Assembly (NCBI GenBank): GCA_018398765.1
Contig: JAHBMJ010001878.1
Coordinates: forward strand, 103,876 to 137,903
Reading direction: 5' to 3'
From: Chromera velia
Taxonomy: Eukaryota > Sar > Chromeraceae
Length of the DNA: 34,028 bases
The translations under genes and the position numbers were made by a program. The notes below the pieces were generated by a model. It was not told the origin of the DNA. It worked only from the letters and a program-made list of their open reading frames with translations, and did no database searches. This document shows, one piece after another, positions 11,408 to 20,805 of this stretch (the stretch's first letter is position 1; each line of letters begins with the position of its first letter).

Positions 11408-13382
11408 CTGTCTGTCTGTCTCTCTCTCTGTCCTTCTGTCCGTCTGTCTGTCCGTCTGTCTGTCTGTCTGTCTGTCTGTCTGTAAAGACGATATAGTCTG
11501 TGTATGTGTGTATGTGTGTGTGCCTGTGTGTGCGTGCAGGTTTGTGGACTGCAAGAAAGGGGGCGTAGAGTCGTGGGAGGACCCCCGATTCCCCACCGTG
11601 AGAGGAATGACGCGGAGGGGTCTGACGGTCGGTCCCTCTCTCTCCCTCCCTCCCTCCCCGTCTTTGTGCCTCTCTTTTTGCCCTCCTCTTTCTGATACAC
11701 GCAGAAAGAAAGAACCATATACAGACGTACAGCCTCAAAGTTCGTTGACTTCGTTGCTGCTAGGAGTCCACTTGAGTGGCCTTTCCCTCGTCGCTTTCGT
11801 TTGCACGTAAGGAGGCTTGTTTTTGGTTTTGTGTTCTCGGTCCCTTAAGGCCCTGCCTGCCTGTTTGTTACTTCCTTCCCATAATTGCATGCAGGTGGAG
11901 GGTCTCTTCGATTTCATCAAAGAGCAGGGGCCCTCCCGGTCCACTAACCTGATGGAGTGGGACAAAATTTGGGCGAAGAATAAACAGGTCGGTCGGTCGG
12001 TCTGAGCAGAAAGGTCCAGAAAGGAAAAAGGAAGCTGCGGGGAAAATGCCGTTTGTGTTTGTAGATCTGTCTGTGCACACACACTGCCGGTCGCTTGTTC
12101 TTTCCGTCCTTTTGTGTGTCTGTTGGCCTTCTGTGTGTCTGTTGGTCTCTCTCTGTCTCCCTCTGTGAATAAAGCGATGTTCCATCACGCTGTAGAGAAG
12201 ACGGTTTGGGGGAGAGAAGGGGGGGGGNNNNNNNNNNNNNNNNNNNNNNNNNNNNNNNNNNNNNNNNNNNNNNNNNNNNNNNNNNNNNNNNNNNNNNNNN
12301 NNNNNNNNNNNNNNNNNNNNNNNNNNNNNNNNNNNNNNNNNNNNNNNNNNNNNNNNNNNNNNNNNNNNNNNNNNNNNNNNNNNNNNNNNNNNNNNNNNNN
12401 NNNNNNNNNNNNNNNNNNNNNNNNNNNNNNNNNNNNNNNNNNNNNNNNNNNNNNNNNNNNNNNNNNNNNNNNNNNNNNNNNNNNNNNNNNNNNNNNNNNN
12501 NNNNNNNNNNNNNNNNNNNNNNNNNNNNNNNNNNNNNNNNNNNGGGGGGGGGGGGTTGGAGACTGTTTTTAAAAACTGATGTCCAATCATCTCTCTGTCT
12601 CTCTCTCTCTCTGTCTGTGTGCGTGTGTGTGCGCGTGCAGGTGATTGATCCGATTGCCCCCAGGTTCATGGCTGTGGGTGCAGACGATGCGGTGTCCTTT
12701 CGCCTTGCGGGAGCTCCCACGAGCGTTGAGGGAAAGATGAGACCTCTGCACCAAAAAAATCCGAAGGTGGGTTGGTCTGCGGGAAGAAACCAGAAGGAGA
12801 GGATGCAAGCGGAATATATCGACATTCATTCGTACATGATGCACAACAGCTGACCGTAACGCAATGGCGGCATACACATCTTTGACGTCTGTCTGGATGG
12901 AGAGAACGGACCATGGATACCCACGTCGATGCATGAGGAGAAAGGGGAACTCTGTCTTCTCTTCCTGCCCTCCCGTCTCTGTGAAATAAAGAGGAGAAGA
13001 CAGGCTGCAAAGAGAAGAAGGAAATTCGAAGTGTCCTTCCTGTCTGTGTATGAGAGAGAGAGTCAGTGTCCTCTTCTTTCTCCGTTGTTTTGTTCAAATC
13101 GGGGGGGGGCGGTGACGCAGAAGTAGGTGCATGCATTAATCCAAAAGGAATGGCAAACAAAACAGTGGTGGGTGTACGGCGAAAGAGAGAGAAAGCAAGA
13201 AGGATCTGCGATGTGTCTCTTTATTTCTGTTCGTTCTTCTGTTTGTTGACTTACTTACCTTTGCTTTCCCTTCCAGGTGGGCGAGTGTCTCCAGCTGTAC
13301 TGTGATGAGGTCTTGTTGGAACAGGATGACGCGGCTGCGTGTGCGGAGGGAGAGGAGGTCACCCTGATGCGGTAAGTCCTTT

Positions 13383-13423
<41 letters not shown>

Positions 13424-13875
13424 CTTTCCACTCCCAATGCATGTGGGTGAGGGACTGTGAGTCTGCACAAGCAGTTTATCTTCTGTGGAACATGTTCACT
13501 CTCTGTTGGATGATATTTCTCGGAGCTTGTCATTCCCTTTTCTCTTCTTTGGGATATCTGATCAACCAATCATGTGTCCTTCTGTGTATATTGCAAGGGG
13601 CCTGTTTGTTGTGCGTGCGCTGGAGAGTTGACGTTGTCCCCCCCCCTTTGAATGAAAGATAGATCTGCTGATTGACTGAGAGATTCTTTCAAGAGACTTT
13701 GATAATACCTACCAAATCAATCAATCACCTTCACATCAAACAGAGGCAGGCGGGTCATTTGACCTCCGCAGGAGATGAGAGAGAGATGTAATGCGTGAAT
13801 TTGATTTTTTTCTTCTTTTGCTTTCTGTTAAACTGGGGTGGTGTGAAATGACTTTCTGTCCATCCTCTCTCTGAT

Positions 13876-13910
<35 letters not shown>

Positions 13911-13997
13911 ATGTGCGTGTGCGTGTGTATACGTGTGTGTGTGTGCATGTGTACGTATGTGTGTATGTGCGTATGCACGTGTGTGTGTTTTGTGTGT

Positions 13998-14036
<39 letters not shown>

Positions 14037-15365
14037 TATGTGTGTATGTGCGTATGTGCGTGTGTGCGTGTGTGTGTCTGTGTGTGCGTGTGTGTGTGCG
14101 TGTGTGTGTGCGTGTCTGTGTATGTGTGTGTGTGTGTGTCTGTGTGCAGGTGGGGCAACTGCTTTGTTGACAAAATCTGTCGGGATGCCGACGGAAAAGT
14201 CACCTCTATGGAGGGCAGGTTGCATCTTGAGGGCGACTTCAAGAAGACAAAAAAGAAACTCCACTGGGTGCCCAAGGTCAGTCAGTCAGTCAGTCAGTCA
14301 CGCAGTCGGAGGAGTCACAATTATGGAGTGCAATGCCGACCATACATGAACAGGAACGATAATACTCGGAGTGCCTCAATGCACCTTCCTTTCCGACCAA
14401 CCAGCTGCCCTCAACGCAAGTCTCCCAAGAGTGTTTTGAAAAGAAAAAAAAAACTATCAATTCATGTGTCCATGCATGTGTCAACAATGTCTCGACGTCC
14501 AAATCTGTGTCTGCCCATACATCCCTGCATGGGTATCCGTTTCCTTCCCTTCCTTCCTTCCTTCCTTACTGACTGACTGACTGACTGAATGAATGAATGA
14601 ATGAATGAATGCAGCTGCCGGACCAGCTGGTTCCCGCAGTCCTCCAAGAGTTCGACCATCTGATCACCAAGAAGAAGCCGGAGGAGGAGGACAAAATTGA
14701 GGACATCGCAAACGTGAACAGCCAGCATGACACGCTGGCGCTTTGCGATCCTGCAGTGCGAACGTTTCCTGCGGGGACTATCCTGCAGGTCCGTCTGTCT
14801 TCTCCTTGCAGGCCTGCCTGCCCGCCTGTATGTCACCTTGTCTGTGGGTGGACGGAGACTGTTCTTCTCGCTGCTTTCGTTGCTGCTTGTAGTTTCGCAC
14901 GTGCTCCCTCCCGCTTCCAGATTGAGTGATCGAGGGCTGCCTCGAGTGCAGTTTCATATGCTTTGATTCGCGTCTGAATGACTCCCTGGATGACTGTCCG
15001 CGCGAAGGCACCCACACTGGATGGACCCAAACTCGCACACAAAAAGTGGAATCAATGCCACTGAAAAGTTGTATGTGCTGTCAGAAGACGCACTAGCGTG
15101 TCTTTCTGTTTCGAAGAAATCGATACAGGTAAACTTCTATCTGAATCAATCTGTAGCGCATTGGTGTGTACTCATTGCATCTCGTTGTGTGTGCGTGCAG
15201 CTGGAGCGCCGTGGTTATTTCCGCATGGACAGTCCGCATTGGGAGGGTAAGACCGCGCTGGTTCTGGTAAAGATTCCGGACGGAAAATCGAAGGCGATGT
15301 CCACGGTGTCCACCAAGATTGATCCTGCAAAGCTCGCCAAGGGGGGCGTGTTGGGGAAGGGATGA
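5562..15365 (+). CDS. GluRS: Glutamyl-tRNA synthetase, cytosolic (archaeal/eukaryotic type)
   Basis: Exons: 5562-5699, 5819-6095, 6755-6830, 7141-7391, 8083-8189, 8801-8902, 9326-9423, 9815-9958, 10349-10425, 10607-10692, 11072-11157, 11540-11627, 11895-11987, 12641-12766, 13277-13371, 14150-14276, 14615-14788, 15201-15365. These sum to 2310 bases and 769 aa with every phase matching. The enzyme charges tRNA-Glu in the cytosol. Residues 1-165 form a GST-C-like domain ([23 protein letters not shown]). About 190-225 is a Lys/Gly/Glu linker. The class I catalytic core starts at [19 protein letters not shown], with the HIGH signature at 251-254. RFDDTNPAK follows, and VLSKR (473-477) is the KMSKS equivalent typical of eukaryotic Glu[18 protein letters not shown] (from 542) and WGN (616-618) lead into the beta-barrel anticodon-binding domain (KKTKKKLHW). 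An assembly gap lies in intron 13 and removes no coding sequence. The GlnRS alternative is less likely because the motifs and N-terminal domain fit GluRS. Confidence 0.95.
6484..6520 (+). repeat. (CTTTT)n pentanucleotide repeat in GluRS intron 2
   Basis: About seven units of TCTTT/CTTTT occur in a pyrimidine-rich part of the intron between the second and third exons. Confidence 0.8.
7651..7720 (+). repeat. (TG)n microsatellite in GluRS intron 4
   Basis: A nearly pure GT/TG tract of about 70 bases with one GTGTGA interruption. It ends where a 39-base tandem duplication begins. Confidence 0.9.
7721..7796 (+). repeat. Perfect tandem duplication, 39-base period
   Basis: Two adjacent copies start GCATCTATCGTCCATCTAGG at 7721 and 7760. 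They are identical over 37 bases (7721-7757 and 7760-7796). The identity implies a recent event within the intron. Confidence 0.9.
8255..8278 (+). repeat. (GATC)n repeat in GluRS intron 5
   Basis: Six GATC units, following a (GAAG)n stretch at about 8201-8225 in the same intron. The unit is itself palindromic. Confidence 0.85.
8665..8824 (+). repeat. Duplicated acceptor/exon 6 start around a palindromic filler
   Basis: 8665-8709 repeats 8776-8824, which covers the intron end, the acceptor and the first 24 bases of GluRS exon 6. The only difference is a 4-base gap just before TGCAG. Between the copies lies a 24-base inverted repeat (arms 8710-8733 and 8745-8768, 11-base loop) starting TGCATTTACTTTCATTCAGA. 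The upstream copy keeps an intact AG acceptor (8684-8685). If used, it reads EKEEFESS as in the real exon and then continues to a TGA at 8755-8757. The real exon starts at 8801 and keeps the protein in frame. Confidence 0.9.
9470..9493 (+). repeat. (TG)n microsatellite in GluRS intron 7
   Basis: About 12 TG units lie some 45 bases after the exon 7 donor. Confidence 0.8.
10031..10064 (+). repeat. (GA)n microsatellite in GluRS intron 8
   Basis: About 15 GA units follow a short CCACTTTTTG stretch. A (CT)n stretch lies at 10139-10153 in the same intron. Confidence 0.8.
10309..10345 (+). repeat. (TG)n tract abutting the acceptor of GluRS exon 9
   Basis: GT repeats with one TGTC interruption run directly into GCAG at 10345-10348, so the tract takes the place of a normal polypyrimidine tract. 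Confidence 0.85.
11375..11483 (+). repeat. Compound (CT)n (TG)n (TGTC)n array in GluRS intron 11
   Basis: CT repeats are followed by TG repeats and then TGTC/CGTC units up to about 11483. They lie upstream of a second TG-rich stretch that leads to the exon 12 acceptor at 11538-11539. Confidence 0.85.
12228..12543. other. Assembly gap (316 N) flanked by G homopolymers
   Basis: The N run lies in GluRS intron 13, with a G run on each side (12220-12227 and 12544-12555). The exons on either side join in frame (KNKQ then VIDPIAPRF), so no coding sequence seems to be lost. Gap length may be an estimate. Confidence 0.97.
13385..13418 (+). repeat. (CT)n microsatellite in GluRS intron 15
   Basis: About 17 CT units start 14 bases after the GTAAGT donor at 13372. 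Confidence 0.85.
13878..14145 (+). repeat. Long (TG)n-derived tract ending at the GluRS exon 16 acceptor
   Basis: About 270 bases of TG repeats with scattered GC, TA and GTAC interruptions. Within it, a longer pattern (TGTGTACGTATG.GTGTATGTGCGTATG) appears twice, near 13949 and 14031. The tract ends TGTGTGCAG at 14149, so it forms the acceptor region of exon 16. Its reverse complement generates long His/Thr frames, which are not genes. Confidence 0.9.
14277..14300 (+). repeat. (GTCA)6 repeat starting at the GluRS intron 16 donor
   Basis: Exon 16 ends CCCAAG at 14276, and six GTCA units follow immediately, so the donor GTCAGT is repeated in register. Confidence 0.9.
14541..14610 (+). repeat. 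(TTCC)n (TGAC)n (TGAA)n array ending at the GluRS exon 17 acceptor
   Basis: Three tetranucleotide arrays lie end to end and run into TGCAG at 14610-14614, the acceptor of exon 17. Confidence 0.88.
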
Positions 15366-16041
15366 GCGAGAATCGGGCTCGACGGAAGGACAACCTCGGA
15401 CTCAATCAAGGAGCATCCTCTTGACGGTTCCAATCAACAGAAGAGTACTGTGGACAGACCCCATCTCTAGTTGCAAACTTGCAGAGGAGAAGGGGCTCGG
15501 AAGGGAAAGAGCCTACGGGGAAGGGTGTATGTGAATTCAGAAAAGAGAAATGAAGCAGGGACTCGTGTGGAAATTAGTCTACCAATTAGTGATGGTTGAT
15601 TTGTCGGGAGCTGGATGTGGCAGGCACTGGCAGCGTTGCATGCTCGTGTGAGTTATGAGAAAAGGGGGGATGAAGACTTCGTGGCGCTAATCGTGACGCC
15701 CAACTATGCCCCATAGACTGTGTACAACTTCAAGTTGAACTTATAAGTTTCGAATTCTAATTCAAATTATATATTTGGAGTCTAGTTTGGAATGAAATTT
15801 TAATTTTATACAGAAATGACTCAAATAAGCATAAAGGGGGGAAGGGGCGGGGGAAAGAGGGAGTATGGGGGACTCCCCAGCCTGGACCCCAGGGGGCTGA
15901 AAGAGTTCTGAACAAAATATTCGAAGTCTCGAACCTGAAAAAAATATTATTTCAAAAATTATATTTCTATCTAGATTTGTGTTGTTTTTTTTGTTATGAA
16001 AAAAACTTTTTCGGTTTCACTTTTAATATTTTCATAGTAAA
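15366..16041. other. Intergenic, 3' flank of GluRS then AT-rich DNA
   Basis: No gene is supported. 15366-15720 is probably the GluRS 3' untranslated and flanking region. 15720-16041 is AT-rich, apart from a G-rich patch (GGGGGGAAGGGGCGGGGGAA, about 15836-15855). Confidence 0.5.
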
Positions 16042-16104
16042 TTTGCTAATAATTTTGTGAAGCTACAACTTTAAAATGTTGTAGCATTTTAACAGATTAG
16101 CAAA
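16042..16104. repeat. 63-base imperfect hairpin
   Basis: TTTGCTAAT (16042-16050) pairs with ATTAGCAAA (16096-16104). An inner GCTACAAC (16062-16069) pairs with GTTGTAGC (16078-16085) around TTTAAAAT. The middle of the stem is imperfect. It lies in AT-rich intergenic DNA. It could be a very small transposon relic, a transcription-end structure or a small RNA precursor; the sequence alone does not decide. Confidence 0.6.
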
Positions 16105-18330
16105 CAGTTTTTGGAAATTTATGTTTTTCTAGGCTCTGCACTCTAAAAAAAAAGAAAAGAAAAAAAAAAAAAACGGTGCTCGTGTCACGAGCTACTACGG
16201 CGGAGCTAGTCATAACAATCAATAGGATAGGCTAGAAGGCGGCGGAAAGACTCAGTTCTAAACTGATTGACTCCAGAAGGTTTAGAAGGTTTTAAGTAAA
16301 GATCGTCAAGATACCTCGATCAACCTAGTCCGCATCTCATTCCCTCTAATCCAATCTCTCTCCAGAACAGTCGTTTTCATCCCCGTACTTGACAGAGAAT
16401 TAAACGTGACATGCAAACAGACTGAATTCATGAGACAGGACAAACTCAAGCTACAGGACAGCAGCTACAAGACAACATCCATGTCCCAGAGCCAATTCAT
16501 CCGTAAGGCAGTCACAGCGCGTGAGGACCAAGACCCCGGCACTTAAACACCTGCAAGAAGGGCCCGCGTCGCATCGGCGTATGTGGAATGCCTGAGCCCG
16601 CGCTGGCGTCGCCATCCGACCGGAGTCGTCCTGGCGCCGCCAGGCAGTCCAGGACACATGCCCCCCTCTTGCATGAGATTCTTTCTCGCAGAGGAAGAAT
16701 CTTTCCAGAACAGACTTCTCCTCAATCTCTTCCATAAACTTCCGTTTGCGCTGAAGGGACCCGAATGGGAGGTGTGATCAGTCACCGCAGCCTCACCGGC
16801 GATGCCAACCCGCCAGGCCTGTCTCCGCAGGACCTGTTGTAGGGACGTCGGCTTCTGCGTGGTTGCACACGGTCAACCTTCTCCGCCCCATGGTAGAGTC
16901 CGTCACCTGACGGCCGCAAGCTTCCCAATGCAACGTCTTCTGCCCCTCTCAGCTCTCCCACGTCTTCAAAATCTCCACGTCTGTTCCGAGAGTTCCCTTT
17001 CCGAAGAAGCATCTCCAACAGTAGCGTACACGTTCTTCTCGCACAGCTTGATCTTCTTGTTCCCATGTTCAACCTGACGTTCTCATCAACTCTGTGTCGA
17101 TCAGCGTAAACAGACGAATACGCAGTTACTGCACAGAAGCGGAAAAGAAAGGAAACAAAGAGCGCTGCACACCGCCCAACTCATCAAATATCACCGTCTC
17201 TTCTTCTCATTTGGTCCCTCTCTTGAAATATCATCCCCTCCCCATGTATTTCCTTCGGAGTTGGTGCTCCTGGGACCCCACTTTTCACCCCCCCCATACC
17301 CTGCCAAGACTCCACTCTTCAAGTGGCTTCGCTTGGATTGCTCGATCGTCTGATCATGATCTGTATTCTGCCACTGTCAACACTTTCCCTTCCTGGCTTT
17401 CCATCATGAAGAGCGACCCCACACCCAACCCCTCGTTTGCCGCAGGTGGCGCACGTGTTGGAATCCAGCAAACACGGCTCAATTACATACACCAGCGTAT
17501 TCATCCACGCTTCTAATCGCTCTGATCGCTTTGATCTCTGCCTCTCTACCCTAATCTGTCGCTCTGACTCACACAGGGACCCTCCCTGCGGCATGACTTC
17601 CAGTCTGAAAAAGCAAGCATCGCCAGTCCCAAAACACATCTCAATCCCTTCCAATCAAACGCACTCAGCGTCACTCTCTCAGAGAGAACTCTCGACGACT
17701 TTATGTCTTGTCCATATGTATGATTTGTCTAGCTAACTGTGCCCTATTGTCCTGGCACCATGCATCAGCCTTTCTGTCTCTGTCTACGCTGAACAAGAGA
17801 AGAAGCAAACAATCGACTGACCATTTCAATTGCGATCTGGTCGTAGACGGCAGCCTTGGTGGCTCCATGTTCCTTTGAACGGAAACAGCACCACAACATG
17901 AATCGTCTCGGTAAGCCTCCAGGATGTAGGCTATCATGCAGCAGTCTCGAAGAAGACTCGCAAGAACTCCAACGTGGTGTATTAAGAGCCAGAGTCCACA
18001 ATGCTGGTAGGGCAGGAGTCAGTGGTGGAGGACTCAATGTGGTAGGTGTTACATGGTGGGGACGACGGTCTCAAAGATGGTCTCAGTGCAGTAGCTGGGC
18101 TAAGAAGACATCATGGTAGAGAGTTGGTTGGCAGTGCTAACAGTCTCAGGGTGGGCGATCTTCATCACAGTCTCGGTGGTGTAGGTGAGAATCATGGAGA
18201 TGGTCTCAGTCATCGGGACGGGGTAGAGACGATCTTGATCTAGTCCCGGGCGGTGGAGTTGAAGTACTCAAAGAGAGGGACTTGGTGAAGTCAGTGCAGA
18301 TCGACGACTGAAGACGCAGTTCAGGACACT
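16105..18330. other. No confident gene; weak exon-like pieces on the minus strand
   Basis: Composition from about 16200 returns to gene-like, but no family is recognised. On the minus strand, about 17879-17817 reads KEHGATKAAVYDQIAIEM followed by GTCAGT, the donor word favoured by neighbouring genes. 16753-16660 reads KRKFMEEIEEKSVLERFFLC after a CAG. About 18220-18065 reads [15 protein letters not shown] and [10 protein letters not shown] but is broken by stops. These may be exons of an unresolved gene or remains of a decayed one. The + strand frames here show no motif. Confidence 0.25.
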
Positions 18331-18610
18331 GGTATTTTTTTTATGTTTTTATATATCGGCACAGCAACTGTTGTTTTTCAAGCAACACTGTGCAACACTC
18401 TTTGCAACATCTGAACAACACCCTAGCAACATCTGAATAAGTGTTATTCTTCATGTGACACTCTTTAATACTCTTTGAAACAACTTGACAACATCTTTGC
18501 AACACTTTGACAACACTTAAACAACAGTTGTTTGTCAGAATCTATAAAAAAAAAATCTGTAAAAAAAAAATTGACTCCGATATTTTTTTTATGTCTTTTT
18601 ACAGTGCGAA
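18331..18610. repeat. CAACA-type degenerate repeat block with flanking repeats
   Basis: 18365-18530 is a degenerate array of CAACA words (GCAACACT, CAACATCT, GACAACA). It is bracketed by an inverted AACTGTTGTTT word at its left end and AAACAACAGTT at its right end. Outside that, TATTTTTTTTATGT occurs in direct orientation at about 18333 and 18581. There is no coding capacity. It resembles the fold-back element at 1793-2050 in build (short degenerate words arranged as arms) but not in sequence. Confidence 0.55.
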
Positions 18611-19208
18611 GCCTAGGTGTTTTTAGGACCATGAATAAATTGAATTGAATTGAGATGGCTAAAGCCCTAGCTAAAACCGGGGCCCGGGGAGCTACCACTC
18701 AGGCTTTGTTCCAACACAGGGCATGCATGCATAGTTTGTTTAAAGTTAATTAAAGTTAACTTAGTTAAAGGCCTGAGGATTATAAATTTGTTTGGAAATA
18801 TGAATCTGACCTGATTTGCAACTGATTTCAGGCCCGGATTCCTACTAAGTTCCATCACGTGTGTCACAGTATACCTTCTGGGTAGTAACTTCCCAAGCAC
18901 CTGATACCATATGATACCACCACCTGCTACACCTAGTACTGCACATTTTTTTAACATTAAACTGTTACCGGTGTTTCCTGTTAAATGCTAGTATCATTAA
19001 GTACATAGAATAGTACATAGATTAATCTATATTAATTGTTATAAATAGTATTAATATTATTAGTATAGTGTTAAAGCTTATATACCCTATTTTATATACC
19101 CCAACATATTTTTTTATTGATATCACGTGTAAAGTACGGTGCAAACTTGCAAACTTCAAATATCATGATATCTCTCTCCTTTCGTAAACTATAGGTACCC
19201 CAAAGACA
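18611..19208. other. AT-rich intergenic, 3' flank of the zinc transporter gene
   Basis: No gene is supported. 18735-18770 has overlapping TTAAAGTTAA / GTTAACTTAG words, and 18960-19120 is very AT-rich with ATTAATATTA runs. The transporter's stop codon is at 19209-19211, so the last part should contain its 3' untranslated region. Confidence 0.5.
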
Positions 19209-19598
19209 TCAACTCGGGGGAGGAAAAGCTGTTAGGGGCAACCGAGGGGGTGGACGTTCAGCGTGGCATTTCCTGTGGTGGGGCGTCTGGCATGCAGGGG
19301 AGCGTCGCACGGAGCCTCCCGGAGTGGAGTCGCTGTCGAGGGAGGGAAAGTCGACCTGAATGCATTCATTCATTGTGTGCAGAATAGAAAGGTGTCGATG
19401 TCGGCATCTATCGAAGTATGCTTGCATGCAGATACGTATGTTCATGAAAGGTATAAATGCACTTCAATGCAACCATGCAGCGCCTTTCTGAAAGAATGCT
19501 TTTTGTCCCTTTGATGCGTCGAAAAGCTCAGAATGTTTGTTTGTTCGTTCTCTTTCACAGGTCGGCACTATTTCTGCTAGACATACCCCGCTGGAGAA

Positions 19599-19666
<68 letters not shown>

Positions 19667-20435
19667 CTCACCCTCTCGCCCACGGTCACACCCACACCCG
19701 CATCCGCCCCTCCACCAAATATACACACTGACGAATGCGTTCTCTGTTTGACTGATCAAGCAAATGGGAGACGCAAGTACGATGTCTTGAATGAAAACCA
19801 GAATGAATCGCCCCCGCATCAAAACACATTGTGCCCCATTCCTGTCGTATCTGCCTTCTATCGGTATGGACTGTACAAATTGAAAACTGTCAGTCTTGCA
19901 TGCAGACAGCTCTTGTGTTTGCACATTGTTCTCTGAAAGCAATCACGCTCGCAGATGTACAGCCCGAATGTTCCATGAGGATAAGTTCAAGCTAGGAAAA
20001 AAATAAATTCCTCAATTCTTGTCCACATCCTCCCTACCTGCACGGTTGTGTGGAGGATCTTGAACCTCTGCTGGCACACCTCCGAGACCCTCTCCAGGAC
20101 GTCAGGAGCCGCCCAGACGGAAGCTGCATGCATGCATCACGAGGAGGGGGGTTGGAAAAGCGCGATCTGGCGTTGAGAAAGCTCGATGAATTCAATTCAA
20201 TGGAATACACGCACGGTCCTGGCGCGCCTGCGGAAAAAGGCATCAAAGAGAAAACGCTCCCTTCATATCGAGTTCAGCCGATGCAACTGGGAGGATTCTC
20301 AGGCGTGATTGCAGCTCCCTGTCTCCACCCCAAATGCAAACGGAACCACCCACTAACCTGCCACGACGTGCACCGAAAGCGCAGGATAGCCCACGGTGAT
20401 GGACCACACGTGGAGATCGTGCACACCTCTGCAAC

Positions 20436-20468
<33 letters not shown>

Positions 20469-20764
20469 AATAGGGTGGAGGCGGAGTGAAACGGGTAGAG
20501 AAATAGAGAGTGAGAAAGAAACAGGAATAGAGAGAGTACCAGAAGGAAAGAGGAAAGAAGGCAGACTGACTGACATGACTCCGTCGACTGTCTTTAGAGC
20601 CTCTCTGATTTCGTTGGTGTCCACGCCGGCAGGCGCCCCCTCGAGCAGGACCCGCAGAACCTCAGAGAGTATTGGCACCGATGTGTAGATCACAAGCACA
20701 GAGAACAGAAGCGTGCACAGAGGGTCAGCAATCACCAGACGCTCATCAAACCTGTAGGTATGTT

Positions 20765-20805
<41 letters not shown>

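Noticed and set aside
11868-12853. Open frames crossing the N run
   Set aside because: They depend on untranslatable N positions; the real exons on each side join without the gap.
13736-14275. Long His/Thr frames on the minus strand and Cys/Val frames on the + strand
   Set aside because: They are translations of the (TG)n tract in a GluRS intron, not proteins.
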